From contig NZ_RAWM01000074.1 of the NCBI RefSeq assembly GCF_003668875.1, positions 1-43,422 on the forward strand: a stretch of DNA of 43,422 nt. The letters are read 5' to 3'. The notes beneath the pieces were generated by a model that searched no databases, was not told where the DNA came from, and saw only the letters and a program-made list of their open reading frames with translations. This document shows positions 16,302 through 25,538 of the stretch, piece after piece (position 1 is the first letter of the stretch; each line of letters opens with the position of its first letter). The position numbers and the translations under genes were made by a program. Origin of the DNA: Corallococcus interemptor. GTDB lineage: Bacteria > Myxococcota > Myxococcia > Myxococcales > Myxococcaceae.

Positions 16302-17609
16302 ATGGGCTGCTGTCACTACCCCGCCGTGAAGGAAGGCTGCGACAGCGCCTTCACGGTGGACACCTCCCGCATCACCTTCGGCCCGGGCTGCCTCGCCGAG
16401 GTGGGCGACCGGGCGAGGGCGCTCGGGATGAAGCGGGTGGCGCTGTTCTCCGACGCGCGCGTGGCGCGGCTGGAGCACTTCCAGAAGGTGCGTCAGTCGC
16501 TGCTCGCCGCGGGGCTGGACGTCGTCGTCTTCACGGACGTGCACGTCGAGCCCACGGACCAGTCCTTCCTGGAGGCGGCGCGCTTCGCCTCCGGGGCCCG
16601 GCCGGATGGCTACGTGTCGCTGGGTGGCGGCTCGGTCATCGACACCTGCAAGGCGGCGAACCTGTACGCCACGCACCCGGCGGACTTCCTCGCCTACGTG
16701 AACGCGCCGGTGGGGGAGGGGCGCGCGGTGCCCGGCCCGCTCAAGCCCCACATCGCGTGCCCCACCACGTCCGGGACGGGCAGCGAGGTGACGGGCATCA
16801 CCATCTTCGACCTGCTGTCGCTGCACGCGAAGACAGGCATCGCGTCACCGGCGCTGCGGCCCACCGAGGCGCTCATCGACCCGGACTGCACCGCGACCCT
16901 GCCGGGCGAGGTCGTCGCGGCCAGCGGGCTGGACGTGCTGTCCCACGCGCTGGAGTCCTATACGGCGCGGCCGTTCGTCCACCGGCCCGCTCCCGCGCGC
17001 CCCAGCCTCCGGCCCATGAGCCAGGGCGCCAACCCGTGGAGCGACCTGGGCTGCCGTGAGGCCCTGCGGTTGATGGGCCTGTACCTGGAGCGCGGCGTGA
17101 AGGACGCGGGCGACACGGAGGCCCGTGAACAGCTCATGTGGGCCGCCACGCTCGCGGGCATCGCCTTCGGCAACGCGGGCGTGCACGCGCCGCACGGCAT
17201 GGCCTACGCGGTGGCGGGGCGGGTGCGCGACTTCCGTCCCTCCGGCTATCCCCAGGAAGAGCCCCTGGTGCCGCATGGCCTGGCCGTCATCGTCAACGCG
17301 CCGGCGGTGTTCCGCTACACGGCCTCCGCGAACCCCGAGCGCCACCTGGAGGCCGCGGGCTTCCTGGGCGCGGACGTGCGCGGCGCGCAGGGCGGGGACG
17401 CGGGCGAGGTGCTGGCCGGCCGCGTCGTCCAGTTGATGCGCGCGGTGGGCGTGCCCAACGGCCTTTCGGGCGTGGGCTACACCGGCGCGGACGTGGACGC
17501 GCTCACCGAGGGTGCCTTCCCCCAGCAGCGCCTGCTCCAGAACGCGCCCCGGGAGATGACCCGGCCCGTCCTCACGGAGCTGTTCCGCCAGGCGCTGCGC
17601 TACTGGTAA
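16302..17609 (+). CDS. Iron-containing alcohol dehydrogenase family; hydroxyacid-oxoacid transhydrogenase
   Basis: A 435-residue group III dehydrogenase most like ADHFE1-type hydroxyacid-oxoacid transhydrogenases, which couple 4-hydroxybutyrate oxidation to 2-oxoglutarate reduction. Visible motifs are [13 protein letters not shown] (nucleotide binding, about 108-120), [12 protein letters not shown] (153-164) and metal-ligand positions Asp211, His215 ([11 protein letters not shown]) and His295/His298 ([10 protein letters not shown]). Length is normal. The N-terminal CCHYP motif is typical of this subgroup. It precedes a thioesterase gene by 25 bases, which suggests an operon. The specific substrate is inferred from family membership only. 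Confidence 0.88.
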   Translation: MGCCHYPAVKEGCDSAFTVDTSRITFGPGCLAEVGDRARALGMKRVALFSDARVARLEHFQKVRQSLLAAGLDVVVFTDVHVEPTDQSFLEAARFASGARPDGYVSLGGGSVIDTCKAANLYATHPADFLAYVNAPVGEGRAVPGPLKPHIACPTTSGTGSEVTGITIFDLLSLHAKTGIASPALRPTEALIDPDCTATLPGEVVAASGLDVLSHALESYTARPFVHRPAPARPSLRPMSQGANPWSDLGCREALRLMGLYLERGVKDAGDTEAREQLMWAATLAGIAFGNAGVHAPHGMAYAVAGRVRDFRPSGYPQEEPLVPHGLAVIVNAPAVFRYTASANPERHLEAAGFLGADVRGAQGGDAGEVLAGRVVQLMRAVGVPNGLSGVGYTGADVDALTEGAFPQQRLLQNAPREMTRPVLTELFRQALRYW

Positions 17610-17634
17610 CCCCCCAAGCCCCCAGGCCCCCATC

Positions 17635-18081
17635 GTGCCCGACCGAGAGACCGCTGACCGCTACCGCTACTTCCTGCCCATCACCACGCGGTGGATGGAC
17701 AACGACGTGTACGGCCACATCAACAACGTCACCTACTACAGCTACTTCGACACCGTCGCGAACCACTACCTCATCCACGAGGGCGGCCTGGACATCCACG
17801 CGGGGGAGGTCATCGGGCTGGTGGTGGAGTCGAAGTGCGCCTATCACGCGCCGCTCGCGTACCCGGACCGGCTGCGCGCGGGCCTGCGGGTGGACAGGCT
17901 GGGCAACCGCTCGGTGACCTACGGCATCGCCATCTTCAAGGAAGGGGAGGAGCAGGCGGCGGCGCACGGCCACTTCGTGCACGTCTTCGTGGACCGGCGG
18001 ACCCGAAAGGCCGCGGCCATGCCTGACCGGCTGCGTGAAGCGCTGGAGAAGCTGGACGTGACACCCCGCGAACAGGCTTGA
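17635..18081 (+). CDS. Acyl-CoA thioesterase, 4HBT hotdog fold
   Basis: A 148-residue thioesterase starting with GTG. The motif RWMDNDVYGHINNVTYYSYF contains the 4HBT catalytic Asp in the DxxGHxNN context, and residues 60-130 give the remaining hotdog strands (VVESKCAYHAPLAYPDRL, HGHFVHVFVD). Length is normal for single-domain YbgC/FadM-like enzymes that hydrolyse acyl-CoA. It is probably co-transcribed with the upstream transhydrogenase. The acyl substrate cannot be read from the sequence. Confidence 0.92.
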   Translation: MPDRETADRYRYFLPITTRWMDNDVYGHINNVTYYSYFDTVANHYLIHEGGLDIHAGEVIGLVVESKCAYHAPLAYPDRLRAGLRVDRLGNRSVTYGIAIFKEGEEQAAAHGHFVHVFVDRRTRKAAAMPDRLREALEKLDVTPREQA

Positions 18082-18200
18082 GCGCGCATCGCCGCAAGGG
18101 CTCCCGGGCGGCCGGGGAGGGGCTGCCGTCCCGCGTCCCGAGCACCGCCCGCCGCCATCACCATCGTCTTCCTGTATCCCTTTTCGGAAGGAGATGGGTG

Positions 18201-19352
18201 ATGTGTTGCAACACACGAATCTGGCATTCCCACCACTGCATCCTGCCGCCGTACGTCAGCCGGCAGATTGCCCAGAACGGCTCACCGCAACAGCGCACGC
18301 GGGCCCTGCGGACGCTCGCCATCGACAACACCCTGCGCGCCATCCGCCTGTCGAGCAGCGGCGCGCCCCAGGCGGCCAGGCGCCTCATCCCGGGCCCCAT
18401 GGTCGTGGAGAGCCAGAAGCTCCGCACCATCTATGACGTGAAGAACACCGAGGCCCTGCCGGGCAGCGTGGTTCGCACCGAGGGGCAGGATGACACGGGC
18501 GACGCGGCGGCCGACGAGGCCTATCTTGGCCTGGGCGGGACGTATGACCTCTACTGGGAGGTCTTCGGGCGCAACTCCATTGACGGCAACGGCATGCCGC
18601 TGAACGCGCACGTCCACTATGGCTCCGGCTACGACAACGCGTTCTGGGACGGCGAGCGCATGGTCTTCGGCGACGGAGACGGTGAGCTGTTCAACCGCTT
18701 CACCATCTCCGTGGACGTCATCGGGCATGAGCTGGCGCACGGCGTGACGGAGCATGAGGGGCCGCTGGCCTACTTCTCCCAGGCGGGCGCGCTCAACGAG
18801 CACATGTCGGACGTCTTCGGCTCGCTGGTGAAGCAGCGCCTGTTGAACCAGACGGTGGATCAGGCCGACTGGCTCATTGGCGCGGGGCTCCTCTCCGACA
18901 AGGTCCAGGGCAAGGCCCTGCGCTCCATGAAGGACCCGGGCACCGCGTTCGACGACCCGGTGCTGGGCAAGGACCCGCAGCCGGCCATCATGAAGGACTT
19001 CGTGAACACGTGGGAGGACAACGGCGGCGTGCACATCAACTCCGGCATCCCCAACAAGGCCTTCTGCATCGCGGCCACGAACCTCAAGGGCTACGCGTGG
19101 GAGAAGGCCGGCCTCATCTGGCTGGAGACGCTGCGCGACTCGCGGCTGAAGCCCAACGCCACGTTCCTCTCCTTCGCCCGGCTCACCGTGACGGCGGCCG
19201 TCCGCCTGTACGGCAGCGGTGACGAGGAGCAGATCGTGCGCGACGCCTGGAGCCAGGTGGGCATCAAGGTCTCCAAGGAGCGCGCGGGCCAGCCGGCCTG
19301 GACGCCGCAGGTGCAGAAGCAGGCCGCGCCGCGGGTACAGCCCAAGCACTAG
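18201..19352 (+). CDS. Protealysin-like M4 metallopeptidase
   Basis: A 383-residue M4 (thermolysin-family) peptidase. ATG 18201 is chosen over the open frame from 18078 because AAGGAGATGGGTG precedes it. There is no signal peptide. A short propeptide carries CILPPYVSRQIA (13-24), the PPY signature of protealysin-type precursors, instead of the long FTP/PepSY prodomain. Catalytic residues: HELAH (His176, Glu177, His180), third zinc ligand Glu200 (ALNEHMSD) and His278 (GGVHINSGIPN). Protealysin-like peptidases often lack secretion signals. An emfourin-type inhibitor gene begins 17 bases downstream, which is the diagnostic partner of this family. Confidence 0.94.
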   Translation: MCCNTRIWHSHHCILPPYVSRQIAQNGSPQQRTRALRTLAIDNTLRAIRLSSSGAPQAARRLIPGPMVVESQKLRTIYDVKNTEALPGSVVRTEGQDDTGDAAADEAYLGLGGTYDLYWEVFGRNSIDGNGMPLNAHVHYGSGYDNAFWDGERMVFGDGDGELFNRFTISVDVIGHELAHGVTEHEGPLAYFSQAGALNEHMSDVFGSLVKQRLLNQTVDQADWLIGAGLLSDKVQGKALRSMKDPGTAFDDPVLGKDPQPAIMKDFVNTWEDNGGVHINSGIPNKAFCIAATNLKGYAWEKAGLIWLETLRDSRLKPNATFLSFARLTVTAAVRLYGSGDEEQIVRDAWSQVGIKVSKERAGQPAWTPQVQKQAAPRVQPKH

Positions 19353-19369
19353 GCCCTGGGGTCGATGGA

Positions 19370-19693
19370 ATGCGAATCGAGCTCAAGCGGGAGGGAGGCG
19401 TCGCCTTCTTCCCGGGCCTCGCCAGGCCCCGCACCGTGGACCTGGCGGCCGTGCCTCCCGCCACGGCGGAGGCGCTCCAGCGGGAGGTGCGGGAGGCCCG
19501 CTTCTTCGAACAGCCGGCCACCGTGGGCGGCGGCCCCACGGCGGGCGCGGACCGGACCAGCTACACCCTCACCATCGAGGATGACGGCGGCCGGAGACAT
19601 TCGGTCCGGCTGGTGGAGCCCGTGAACGAGCCGCACCTGCGCGCGCTGCTGGGGCTCATCCAGAAGGCCGAGCGGGAGCAGCGCGCCCCCTGA
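19370..19693 (+). CDS. Emfourin-like inhibitor of protealysin-type peptidase
   Basis: A 107-residue soluble protein with no signal or membrane segment. It has an N-terminal MRIELKREGG strand, a helix with LQREVREARFF, and a C-terminal part with DRTSYTLTIEDDGG and HLRALLGLIQKAE. Size, pattern and position immediately after an M4 protealysin-like gene match the emfourin family, whose Serratia member inhibits protealysin. It would restrain the intracellular peptidase until release. Co-transcription is likely. The assignment rests on family pattern plus context. Confidence 0.8.
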   Translation: MRIELKREGGVAFFPGLARPRTVDLAAVPPATAEALQREVREARFFEQPATVGGGPTAGADRTSYTLTIEDDGGRRHSVRLVEPVNEPHLRALLGLIQKAEREQRAP

Positions 19694-19703
19694 GGCTCGG
19701 GGC

Positions 19704-21233
19704 CTAGTAGCGCGGACGGGTGGGGAGGTTCAGGTCGTCGCGGAGGACGTTCTCTCCGGGGCGGCCGCCCTGCACCACGTCCGGCGTGGACGGGTCCTGG
19801 TCCAGGTCGATGGGCAGGCCCACCGCGGACGTCTCACGGTTGTTCACGCCGTTCTTCTCACCGCGCGCCAGCGTGCCGTTGGCGTAGTCCGACGCGTGCA
19901 CCAGCTCGTGGAACAGGCCGACGACGGGCGGGCGGTTCTGCCAGTCCTCGGTGCCCAGCGAGATGCGCGTGGTGTTGTAGTTCACCGTGCCGTTGGTGCC
20001 CGCGCCCGGCGTGCCGTCCGTGTTGAACCAGGCGTCGTCCTTGTTCTGCGCGGCCGCGGAGTTGCCGCTGGACGTCTCCTTGATGGTCGTGGTGTGGCCG
20101 CTGTCATCCAGCGTGCGCAGCAGCTCCTGGCCCGAAGGCAGCGAGCGCATCGCGTCCAGGTCCGACTGCACGCGCGCCTGGAACTCCGCGCTGCCCGACG
20201 CCGTCACCGAGCGGCCGCGCTGGTCCGCGTTCGTCATGTCCACGATTTCGCGCTCGCCCGTGGCCGCGTCGGCGGTCTTCTCGTTCTCCTCGACGTAGAG
20301 CTTGTCCGTGCCCGTGCCGCCCGTGACCTTGTCCTGGCCCTCGCCGCCCGCCACCGCGTCGTTGCCCCGGCCGCCGCTCAGCGTGTCGTTGCCGCGCCCG
20401 CCAATGACCTGGTCGTCGCCTTCGCCGCCGTAGGCCCGGTCATTGCCCGCGCCACCGTCGATGTAGTCCCGGCCCTTGCCGCCGGACACGTAGTCGTTGC
20501 CGTCCAGGCCGTAGAGCACGTCGCGTCCGTCGCCGCCCAGGATGCGGTCATCGCCCGCGCCGCCCTCCAGGTAGTCGTCGCCGTCCTGGCCCTGGAGCGT
20601 GTCCTTGCCCTCGCCACCGATGACGGTGTCGTTGCCCGCGCCTCCGATGAGCGTGTCGTTGCCCTTGCCGCCGGTGAGCTTGTCGTCGCCCGCGCCGCCG
20701 TCCAGCGTGATGTCCTGGGTGACGCTGGCGTCCACGGTGATGGAGTCGTTGCCGTCACCGCCGTTGATGATGGCGCCCTTGGCCTGCGCCGCCGTCAGCG
20801 TCACGGTGTCGCTGCCGGACTTGATGGTCAGCCCACCGTCGGTGTTCTGCGACACCGTCGCGGTGTTGTTGCCCGCGCCCAGGTCCACCACCGTGCGGCC
20901 CTGCGCGTTCGTGCTCACCTGCGGCCCGGCGAGGGCGCTGCCCACGCGGCCCGCAATCTTGCCCAGCGCCTCACCGATGCCGGCCGCCGCCTTGCCCGCG
21001 GCCTGACCCGCGAGGGCCCCGATGCCCTCCGCGCCCTTGAGGGAGCGGATCTCCGCGGACAGCACCGGCCGGGACGCGGCGCCAGCGCGGGGGCCCGCGT
21101 CGAAGCCGTCCTTCATCCGCTGGGCGACGGCCGCCTTCACCGCGTTGGGCTTCGCCGCGACGGGCGCCTTCGCCGGCTGCGTGCTCACGGGGGACGAGGT
21201 GGGGCGCGAACCGGGCTTGCCAATGGAGGTCAT
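19704..21233 (-). CDS. RTX calcium-binding protein with C-terminal M91-like zinc peptidase domain
   Basis: A 509-residue protein. Residues 1-130 are Ala/Lys/Pro-rich and probably disordered, with no Sec signal. Residues about 160-315 hold more than ten hemolysin-type nonapeptides (GGxGxDxLx, e.g. GGAGNDTVIGGEGKDTL), which form a calcium-dependent beta-roll and suggest type I secretion. The C-terminal domain carries HELVH (442-446) in GLFHELVHASDYANG and a likely third ligand Glu467 (NNRETSAVG), as in M91 (NleD-like) effector peptidases. Position of the RTX block before the peptidase is unlike typical RTX proteins, where it is C-terminal. It converges on the emfourin gene with 10 bases between stops. 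No type I secretion genes are present here. Confidence 0.85.
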   Translation of the reverse strand: MTSIGKPGSRPTSSPVSTQPAKAPVAAKPNAVKAAVAQRMKDGFDAGPRAGAASRPVLSAEIRSLKGAEGIGALAGQAAGKAAAGIGEALGKIAGRVGSALAGPQVSTNAQGRTVVDLGAGNNTATVSQNTDGGLTIKSGSDTVTLTAAQAKGAIINGGDGNDSITVDASVTQDITLDGGAGDDKLTGGKGNDTLIGGAGNDTVIGGEGKDTLQGQDGDDYLEGGAGDDRILGGDGRDVLYGLDGNDYVSGGKGRDYIDGGAGNDRAYGGEGDDQVIGGRGNDTLSGGRGNDAVAGGEGQDKVTGGTGTDKLYVEENEKTADAATGEREIVDMTNADQRGRSVTASGSAEFQARVQSDLDAMRSLPSGQELLRTLDDSGHTTTIKETSSGNSAAAQNKDDAWFNTDGTPGAGTNGTVNYNTTRISLGTEDWQNRPPVVGLFHELVHASDYANGTLARGEKNGVNNRETSAVGLPIDLDQDPSTPDVVQGGRPGENVLRDDLNLPTRPRY

Positions 21234-21303
21234 GCCGGGATTGTCGCCAAAAGGTAACGCCGGTTGCCTCGGACCTGGGCTTCCGCGCCAACTCCGCGAA
21301 ATT

Positions 21304-21336
21304 CCAGGCGTTCTCTGCGGAAACGGTGGCGCCTGG
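21304..21336 (-). terminator. Terminator of the conflict operon
   Basis: CCAGGCG (21304-21310) and CGCCTGG (21330-21336) form a 7-bp stem with a 19-base loop just past the TAA at 21341-21343. On the minus strand the stem is followed by AATTTC. It would end the six-gene conflict operon before the RTX gene. Confidence 0.5.
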
Positions 21337-21340
21337 GGCT

Positions 21341-24300
21341 TTATGCCTGCACGAGGAGTCGCTCCATCTCCTCCGCAGTTGAGCGGGCCTGGGCATGGCC
21401 GATGTCGCGGCGGTAGTCCACCTGTCGCTGGAGGAGCTCTCGGGCGGCCTCGGGATTCCCTTGCCGGATCCGAAGCCGTCCTAGCTCCCAGGATGCGAGC
21501 GCGAAGCCCCGGTCGTCCCGGAAGGACTTCGCGACGTCCAGGGCCTCAATGAGACGCGCTTCGGCCTCGCCCAGGGCGTCCTGTTCCATCTCGAAGCCTG
21601 CGATGGCGAGCAGCACGTCAACCTCAAGGCGGACATCCGCTGCGTCCCTGGCAAGTGACCAGGCATTCCAGAGTTCGAATTCAATGCCGGCCACGTCGCT
21701 TGCTGTGTACGGGTCCTCCTTCCATTCGAGGATCGCGAAGACGTAGTGGGCTTGGGCTTGCTGGTAGCGGCTGAAATCCCTGTTTCGATCGTCAATGTGG
21801 GCGACGAGGTCCCGGGCTGCTCTCCATTGTTCTTGCTCAAGGCGCAGTCTGGCGAATTCAACGCGAACGTTGTTCTTCAACTCGTGGGCGTGAAATCCGG
21901 ACCGGGTGTCGTTCAGCGCCAGCAAGAACTGCTCTTGGGCATCATCTTGGTGCCCGAGATCCATCAGTGCGAGGCCAAGGTCCAGCTGGTAGAGGCCAAG
22001 ATCGAATTGGTTGAGACTGTGCCCGCGCTCTCGTCTTGAGTTCCGCCGAAGCTGCTCCTTCTGCCATCGCTCGCGCTCGCCCGGCGGCCTGCGCAACCGA
22101 ATGAGAGGGCTCAAGCTCCACGCGTCGTGAACGACTCCGTCGGGATACCGGAGCATTCGTTGAATGGCAGCCGTCATGTCCGGCCAGGAGTTGTCGAATG
22201 CTTCGATGGCTCTTGCATGGGTGTTGCTGGAGTCTCGATACATCCTGTCGAGATTGGAGAGGACGGTCGTGAAGTGGTTTGCGTGCCGGAGTTCAGCGCC
22301 CGGCAGGTCGAAGCTGCCGGGTCTTGCCTTCGCTACTTGCTGGATGGGCGCCCAAAGCATGAACCGCCCTGCTTTTGACGTGGGCCGCACCAGGCCCATT
22401 CGCACCATCTCCTGCAATGCGAGCTCTAATGGCTCATCCACAAAGGTCTCAAGTGCCTGATATCCGTTGGGGCCTGCCGGTTGCCGCTCCGTCATGACCG
22501 CGCGCGCGGCTTCCAGGTCGAAATCTCCTGTGAGGACAGAGAGCAACCGGGCTTCTTCCAGGTACGTGGCGTAGTCATGAAGGCTGGACACATGGATGCT
22601 TGGCCGGCTGAGTGCCTCCGCGACGCTGCGAAGCGGTCCTGGCAAGTGACCGCAGGCCTCGGCGAGCCGAGAGAGTGCGTCCCCACGGGGATGCGGGACG
22701 AATTGGCGCAGGAGCCTCGTGGCGGTCGATGGGTCCAGCCCGTCGAGGTGGATCGCTTGCATGGGAATGGAGGGGGCAAGCCTTGTCCACCTGGCTTCGT
22801 GTGTGCACACGAGGACCAACCGTGCTTCAGGTCCCGGATGCAGTGCCTCCAGTTCCGCGGAAGGGAGGTCCTCTTCGACAGAAGGACTGGAGAGCCCGTC
22901 GAGCACCAGCACGAACCTGCGTTCCGAGGTCTGGTAATAATACTGCTCGAGAACGTCCCGGTGGTCGGCGCCTGGATCAACTCCAAGCGCGGCGAGGACC
23001 TCCCGTGCCACGGCCCTGGCGCTGAATGGCGGGTCTCCCTTGCGCCGCTCCAGATAGAAGATGCCGTCTGGGAACTCTCGGGCGACGACGTCCGCGGCGA
23101 GCCGGATGAGGGAGGTCTTCCCGGAGCCGGAAGGCCCGTAGAGATAGAAGAAGGAAATCGGCTGACGGAGGAGATCAATGGCTCGCGAGAGCTCGTGCTC
23201 GTAGCCCAGGAAGGTACGCGGTGGAGGGGGCATCCGGAGATGCGCGAAGGCCTCCTTGGGCTCGATGCGATGCTCGTCACCCAGCAGGGTTCGCAGGCGG
23301 ACGTGTCCTTCGCGGAGCGCGATCCGCGTCGGTCTGGAAGCGGAAAGCTCTACCCGGCGCCATGTTTGCGTTGCCGGTTGCTTCAGCGCTTCGAGAATGT
23401 GCGGGATGGCCTCCCTCGGACTCGTGCGGTTGGCAAAGACTCCTTGAATGGAGAGAATCGCGGCAGCCGAAGGCCAGCGACGGGCCAACATTTCTGGATT
23501 GGCGGTTCCTAAATACACAGGAATCAGCGTGAAATGCTCACCCTGGTCTCGTTTCCTCTCAAGCAAGGCACGAGCCTCGAAGGAGTTCCACTCATTCGCA
23601 AGCGCTTCACCAGAGACAAGCAGAATAGCGACATCGCTCTGGTGAATCTTTTCCTGGACGGCGGACATCAGGGATTCACCAGTGCTGAACTTGTCTTCGC
23701 CTAGAACCTTGTGGCCTGCTGTCCGGAGTGCCTGGGTAATGTCTCTGACCCATTTGAAGTCATCTCTTCGCGAGTAACTGATGAAAACCCGGAGAGGACG
23801 CGGGGGCACCTCCGCTTCAGCTACATCCACCAGCAGGGGCTCTGTCCTCGGAATCTCCAGGGTGTGGGCGCTTGGACTGCCTTCGGGGCCTAGCTCCACA
23901 TGGCTGGAAAACAACTTCACGGGCAGCCGGACGCGCTCCATCCCCTTTCGTGCGATGGAAGCCAGCCATCCTGCCCCCTCGCCTAAAGCGGGCGTGGATG
24001 ACAGGAGCTCTCCGCCCAGGCTCCACTTCGCCGCGGATGCCAGGAGCCTCCCTTCCGTCAGGTGCATCAGCTCCTGGGGCAGCCGGTCACTGGCCCCCGC
24101 AGCCCAATGGCCCAGTCCTCCTTCCGGCTCCCGCACGAGCGTGGCAAGCGCGGAGCGCAGCAGGGTGAGCGTCTGGGCATGGGCATCCGGCGCGCGGCAG
24201 AACTGGAGGTAGTTGAGCTTCTCCTCAAGCTGAAGCGCCGGTGCGATCCAGCGATGGGTCTCTTCGGTGATGCGCCACACCTGCTCGTATCGGTCGGTAC

Positions 24301-24568
24301 TCGTGGCCGCAAGGCGCTGCCTCAGGACGGCGCCCACGTTCTTCGCGAAGACGATGCCCTGGGGACCCCGGAAGCCGACAAGCTCACTGAGCCACAGGTC
24401 TGCCTCGAGCGCGGGTGAACTGCCCGGAAGCAGTTCCAGCCGCAGCCGGCGCAGAAGTGCTGGCTCGGCGCGCACGGCGAATGAAGCCAGGCACGCGAGC
24501 TCCAGCGCGTCTGGCTGTTCCTGCGAGAGCTCCTCCACGAGCTGTCGGGCGATGGCGAGCGTGTCCAA
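21341..24568 (-). CDS. VMAP-like protein: N-domain, TIR, STAND NTPase, TPR
   Basis: A 1075-residue multidomain protein. Residues 1-250 contain a helical then beta-rich N-terminal region (ALEADLWLSELVGFRG...; HTLEIPRTEPLLVDVAE) of a type I associate with MoxR-vWA conflict proteins. A TIR domain (259-395) begins RVFISYSRRDD and keeps the catalytic-position Glu331 (NEWNSFEAR, Trp-x3-Glu spacing), so NAD cleavage or NAD-derived signalling is possible. A STAND/NB-ARC-like NTPase follows, with P-loop GPSGSGKTS (478-486) and Walker B FVLVLDGL (552-559); a winged-helix-like region lies near 640-750. The last 250 residues are TPR-like helical repeats (QFDLGLYQLDLGLALMD, ALASWELGRLRIRQGN). It is the last gene of the operon, starting 4 bases after the vWA gene's stop. 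By analogy with described ternary systems it would be the regulated sensor-effector. Confidence 0.88.
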   Translation of the reverse strand: MDTLAIARQLVEELSQEQPDALELACLASFAVRAEPALLRRLRLELLPGSSPALEADLWLSELVGFRGPQGIVFAKNVGAVLRQRLAATSTDRYEQVWRITEETHRWIAPALQLEEKLNYLQFCRAPDAHAQTLTLLRSALATLVREPEGGLGHWAAGASDRLPQELMHLTEGRLLASAAKWSLGGELLSSTPALGEGAGWLASIARKGMERVRLPVKLFSSHVELGPEGSPSAHTLEIPRTEPLLVDVAEAEVPPRPLRVFISYSRRDDFKWVRDITQALRTAGHKVLGEDKFSTGESLMSAVQEKIHQSDVAILLVSGEALANEWNSFEARALLERKRDQGEHFTLIPVYLGTANPEMLARRWPSAAAILSIQGVFANRTSPREAIPHILEALKQPATQTWRRVELSASRPTRIALREGHVRLRTLLGDEHRIEPKEAFAHLRMPPPPRTFLGYEHELSRAIDLLRQPISFFYLYGPSGSGKTSLIRLAADVVAREFPDGIFYLERRKGDPPFSARAVAREVLAALGVDPGADHRDVLEQYYYQTSERRFVLVLDGLSSPSVEEDLPSAELEALHPGPEARLVLVCTHEARWTRLAPSIPMQAIHLDGLDPSTATRLLRQFVPHPRGDALSRLAEACGHLPGPLRSVAEALSRPSIHVSSLHDYATYLEEARLLSVLTGDFDLEAARAVMTERQPAGPNGYQALETFVDEPLELALQEMVRMGLVRPTSKAGRFMLWAPIQQVAKARPGSFDLPGAELRHANHFTTVLSNLDRMYRDSSNTHARAIEAFDNSWPDMTAAIQRMLRYPDGVVHDAWSLSPLIRLRRPPGERERWQKEQLRRNSRRERGHSLNQFDLGLYQLDLGLALMDLGHQDDAQEQFLLALNDTRSGFHAHELKNNVRVEFARLRLEQEQWRAARDLVAHIDDRNRDFSRYQQAQAHYVFAILEWKEDPYTASDVAGIEFELWNAWSLARDAADVRLEVDVLLAIAGFEMEQDALGEAEARLIEALDVAKSFRDDRGFALASWELGRLRIRQGNPEAARELLQRQVDYRRDIGHAQARSTAEEMERLLVQA

Positions 24569-24572
24569 GGCT

Positions 24573-25538
24573 TCATCCCCTCCGGAATACGCCGCGAGCG
24601 GCCCGGGCCACCGTCAGGCTCCGGTCCCAGTGGTAGAGGTCCATCACCTTCGAGAGGGAGGACGGCCATCGGTTGGGCGGGTAGGGGACCAATGCTCCCA
24701 CCGGGTATCCCGCCCGGCGCAGCGTTCCCGCGAACTCCACCCACTCCTCGACGGAGGCGGCGGAGTCTCCAGGTGGAGGCAGTCCGAGTCCCAGGTCCGT
24801 GACGCACAGGATGCGCGCTCCCAGGCGCGGCATTCGCTCCAGGCCGTAGGGCTTCCACCGGCGCCGCATGCCTCGCCCGCATCCACGAGATGGACATGCC
24901 ACGAAATGCAGCACCTCCACCCCAGAGCCCGCGAGCGCGGTCAGCTCCCGCTCCAGGCCCTCCGCATCCAGGTGGAAGGGCAACATCGCATCGCCACGGT
25001 CGACCAGGAGCTGCACGCCCCTCGCAAGCGTGGGAATGGGGTGGTGGGGGAGTTGGGCCAAAGCCTGTCCCCGTGCGACGGATTGGAGCAGGGCTTCGAC
25101 ATCCAGGGGGCCCTCACCCGGTGCCGCCGCCAGGCTCCCCAGGATGGCGCGGGACTGGAGCGGCTTCATCAGGGACAGGGGCGCCTCCGCGACGGCTCCG
25201 GGAGGCGGCTCGGCAGGCAGGGTCGCCGCCGAGGAGAACCAGGCGGGCGCCCCAGGAGTCGTGCGGGCCAGCGACTTGATGATGAAGGGGATGGGCCACC
25301 GTTCCGCTTCCTCCTGAAGCTGGAGCGGTTCTTCCTGGGCGGGAGGTCGGTCGGGAAACCGCGTGAGGGGCTGCAAGGCTGGAGACGGTAGGGACCGGAC
25401 CGGCTCCACGGGCCGTGCATCCGCGCTGATGCCCAACAGCAGCTCCGCGATGGCCAGGCGTGTCGCCTCGTCCTCGGGACGCAGCTGCGCCAGCGCGCGG
25501 GCCAGGTCTCCCAGGCCGGATGGGGGATCGCGGCTCAC
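24573..25538 (-). CDS. vWA-like protein of the ternary conflict system
   Basis: A 321-residue protein starting with GTG whose GTGA overlaps the MoxR stop. The first 165 residues are Pro/Ala/Leu-rich and low in predicted structure. Residues about 168-312 look like a degenerate vWA fold: TLARGVQLLVDRGDAMLPF occupies strand 1 and the MIDAS position but reads DRGDA in place of DxSxS; later strands are VEVLHFVACP, ARILCVTDLGLG and VGALVPYPP. A CPSRGCGRG segment may bind metal. Its position between MoxR and the NTPase gene, with four-base couplings, is what identifies it. In such systems the vWA protein is thought to bridge MoxR and the effector. Without the gene context I would have called it hypothetical. 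Confidence 0.75.
   Translation of the reverse strand: MSRDPPSGLGDLARALAQLRPEDEATRLAIAELLLGISADARPVEPVRSLPSPALQPLTRFPDRPPAQEEPLQLQEEAERWPIPFIIKSLARTTPGAPAWFSSAATLPAEPPPGAVAEAPLSLMKPLQSRAILGSLAAAPGEGPLDVEALLQSVARGQALAQLPHHPIPTLARGVQLLVDRGDAMLPFHLDAEGLERELTALAGSGVEVLHFVACPSRGCGRGMRRRWKPYGLERMPRLGARILCVTDLGLGLPPPGDSAASVEEWVEFAGTLRRAGYPVGALVPYPPNRWPSSLSKVMDLYHWDRSLTVARAARGVFRRG

Noticed and set aside
20320..20760. Dense short DNA repeats that could suggest a CRISPR-like or satellite array
   Set aside because: They are the coding repeats of RTX nonapeptides, degenerate at the DNA level and in frame throughout.
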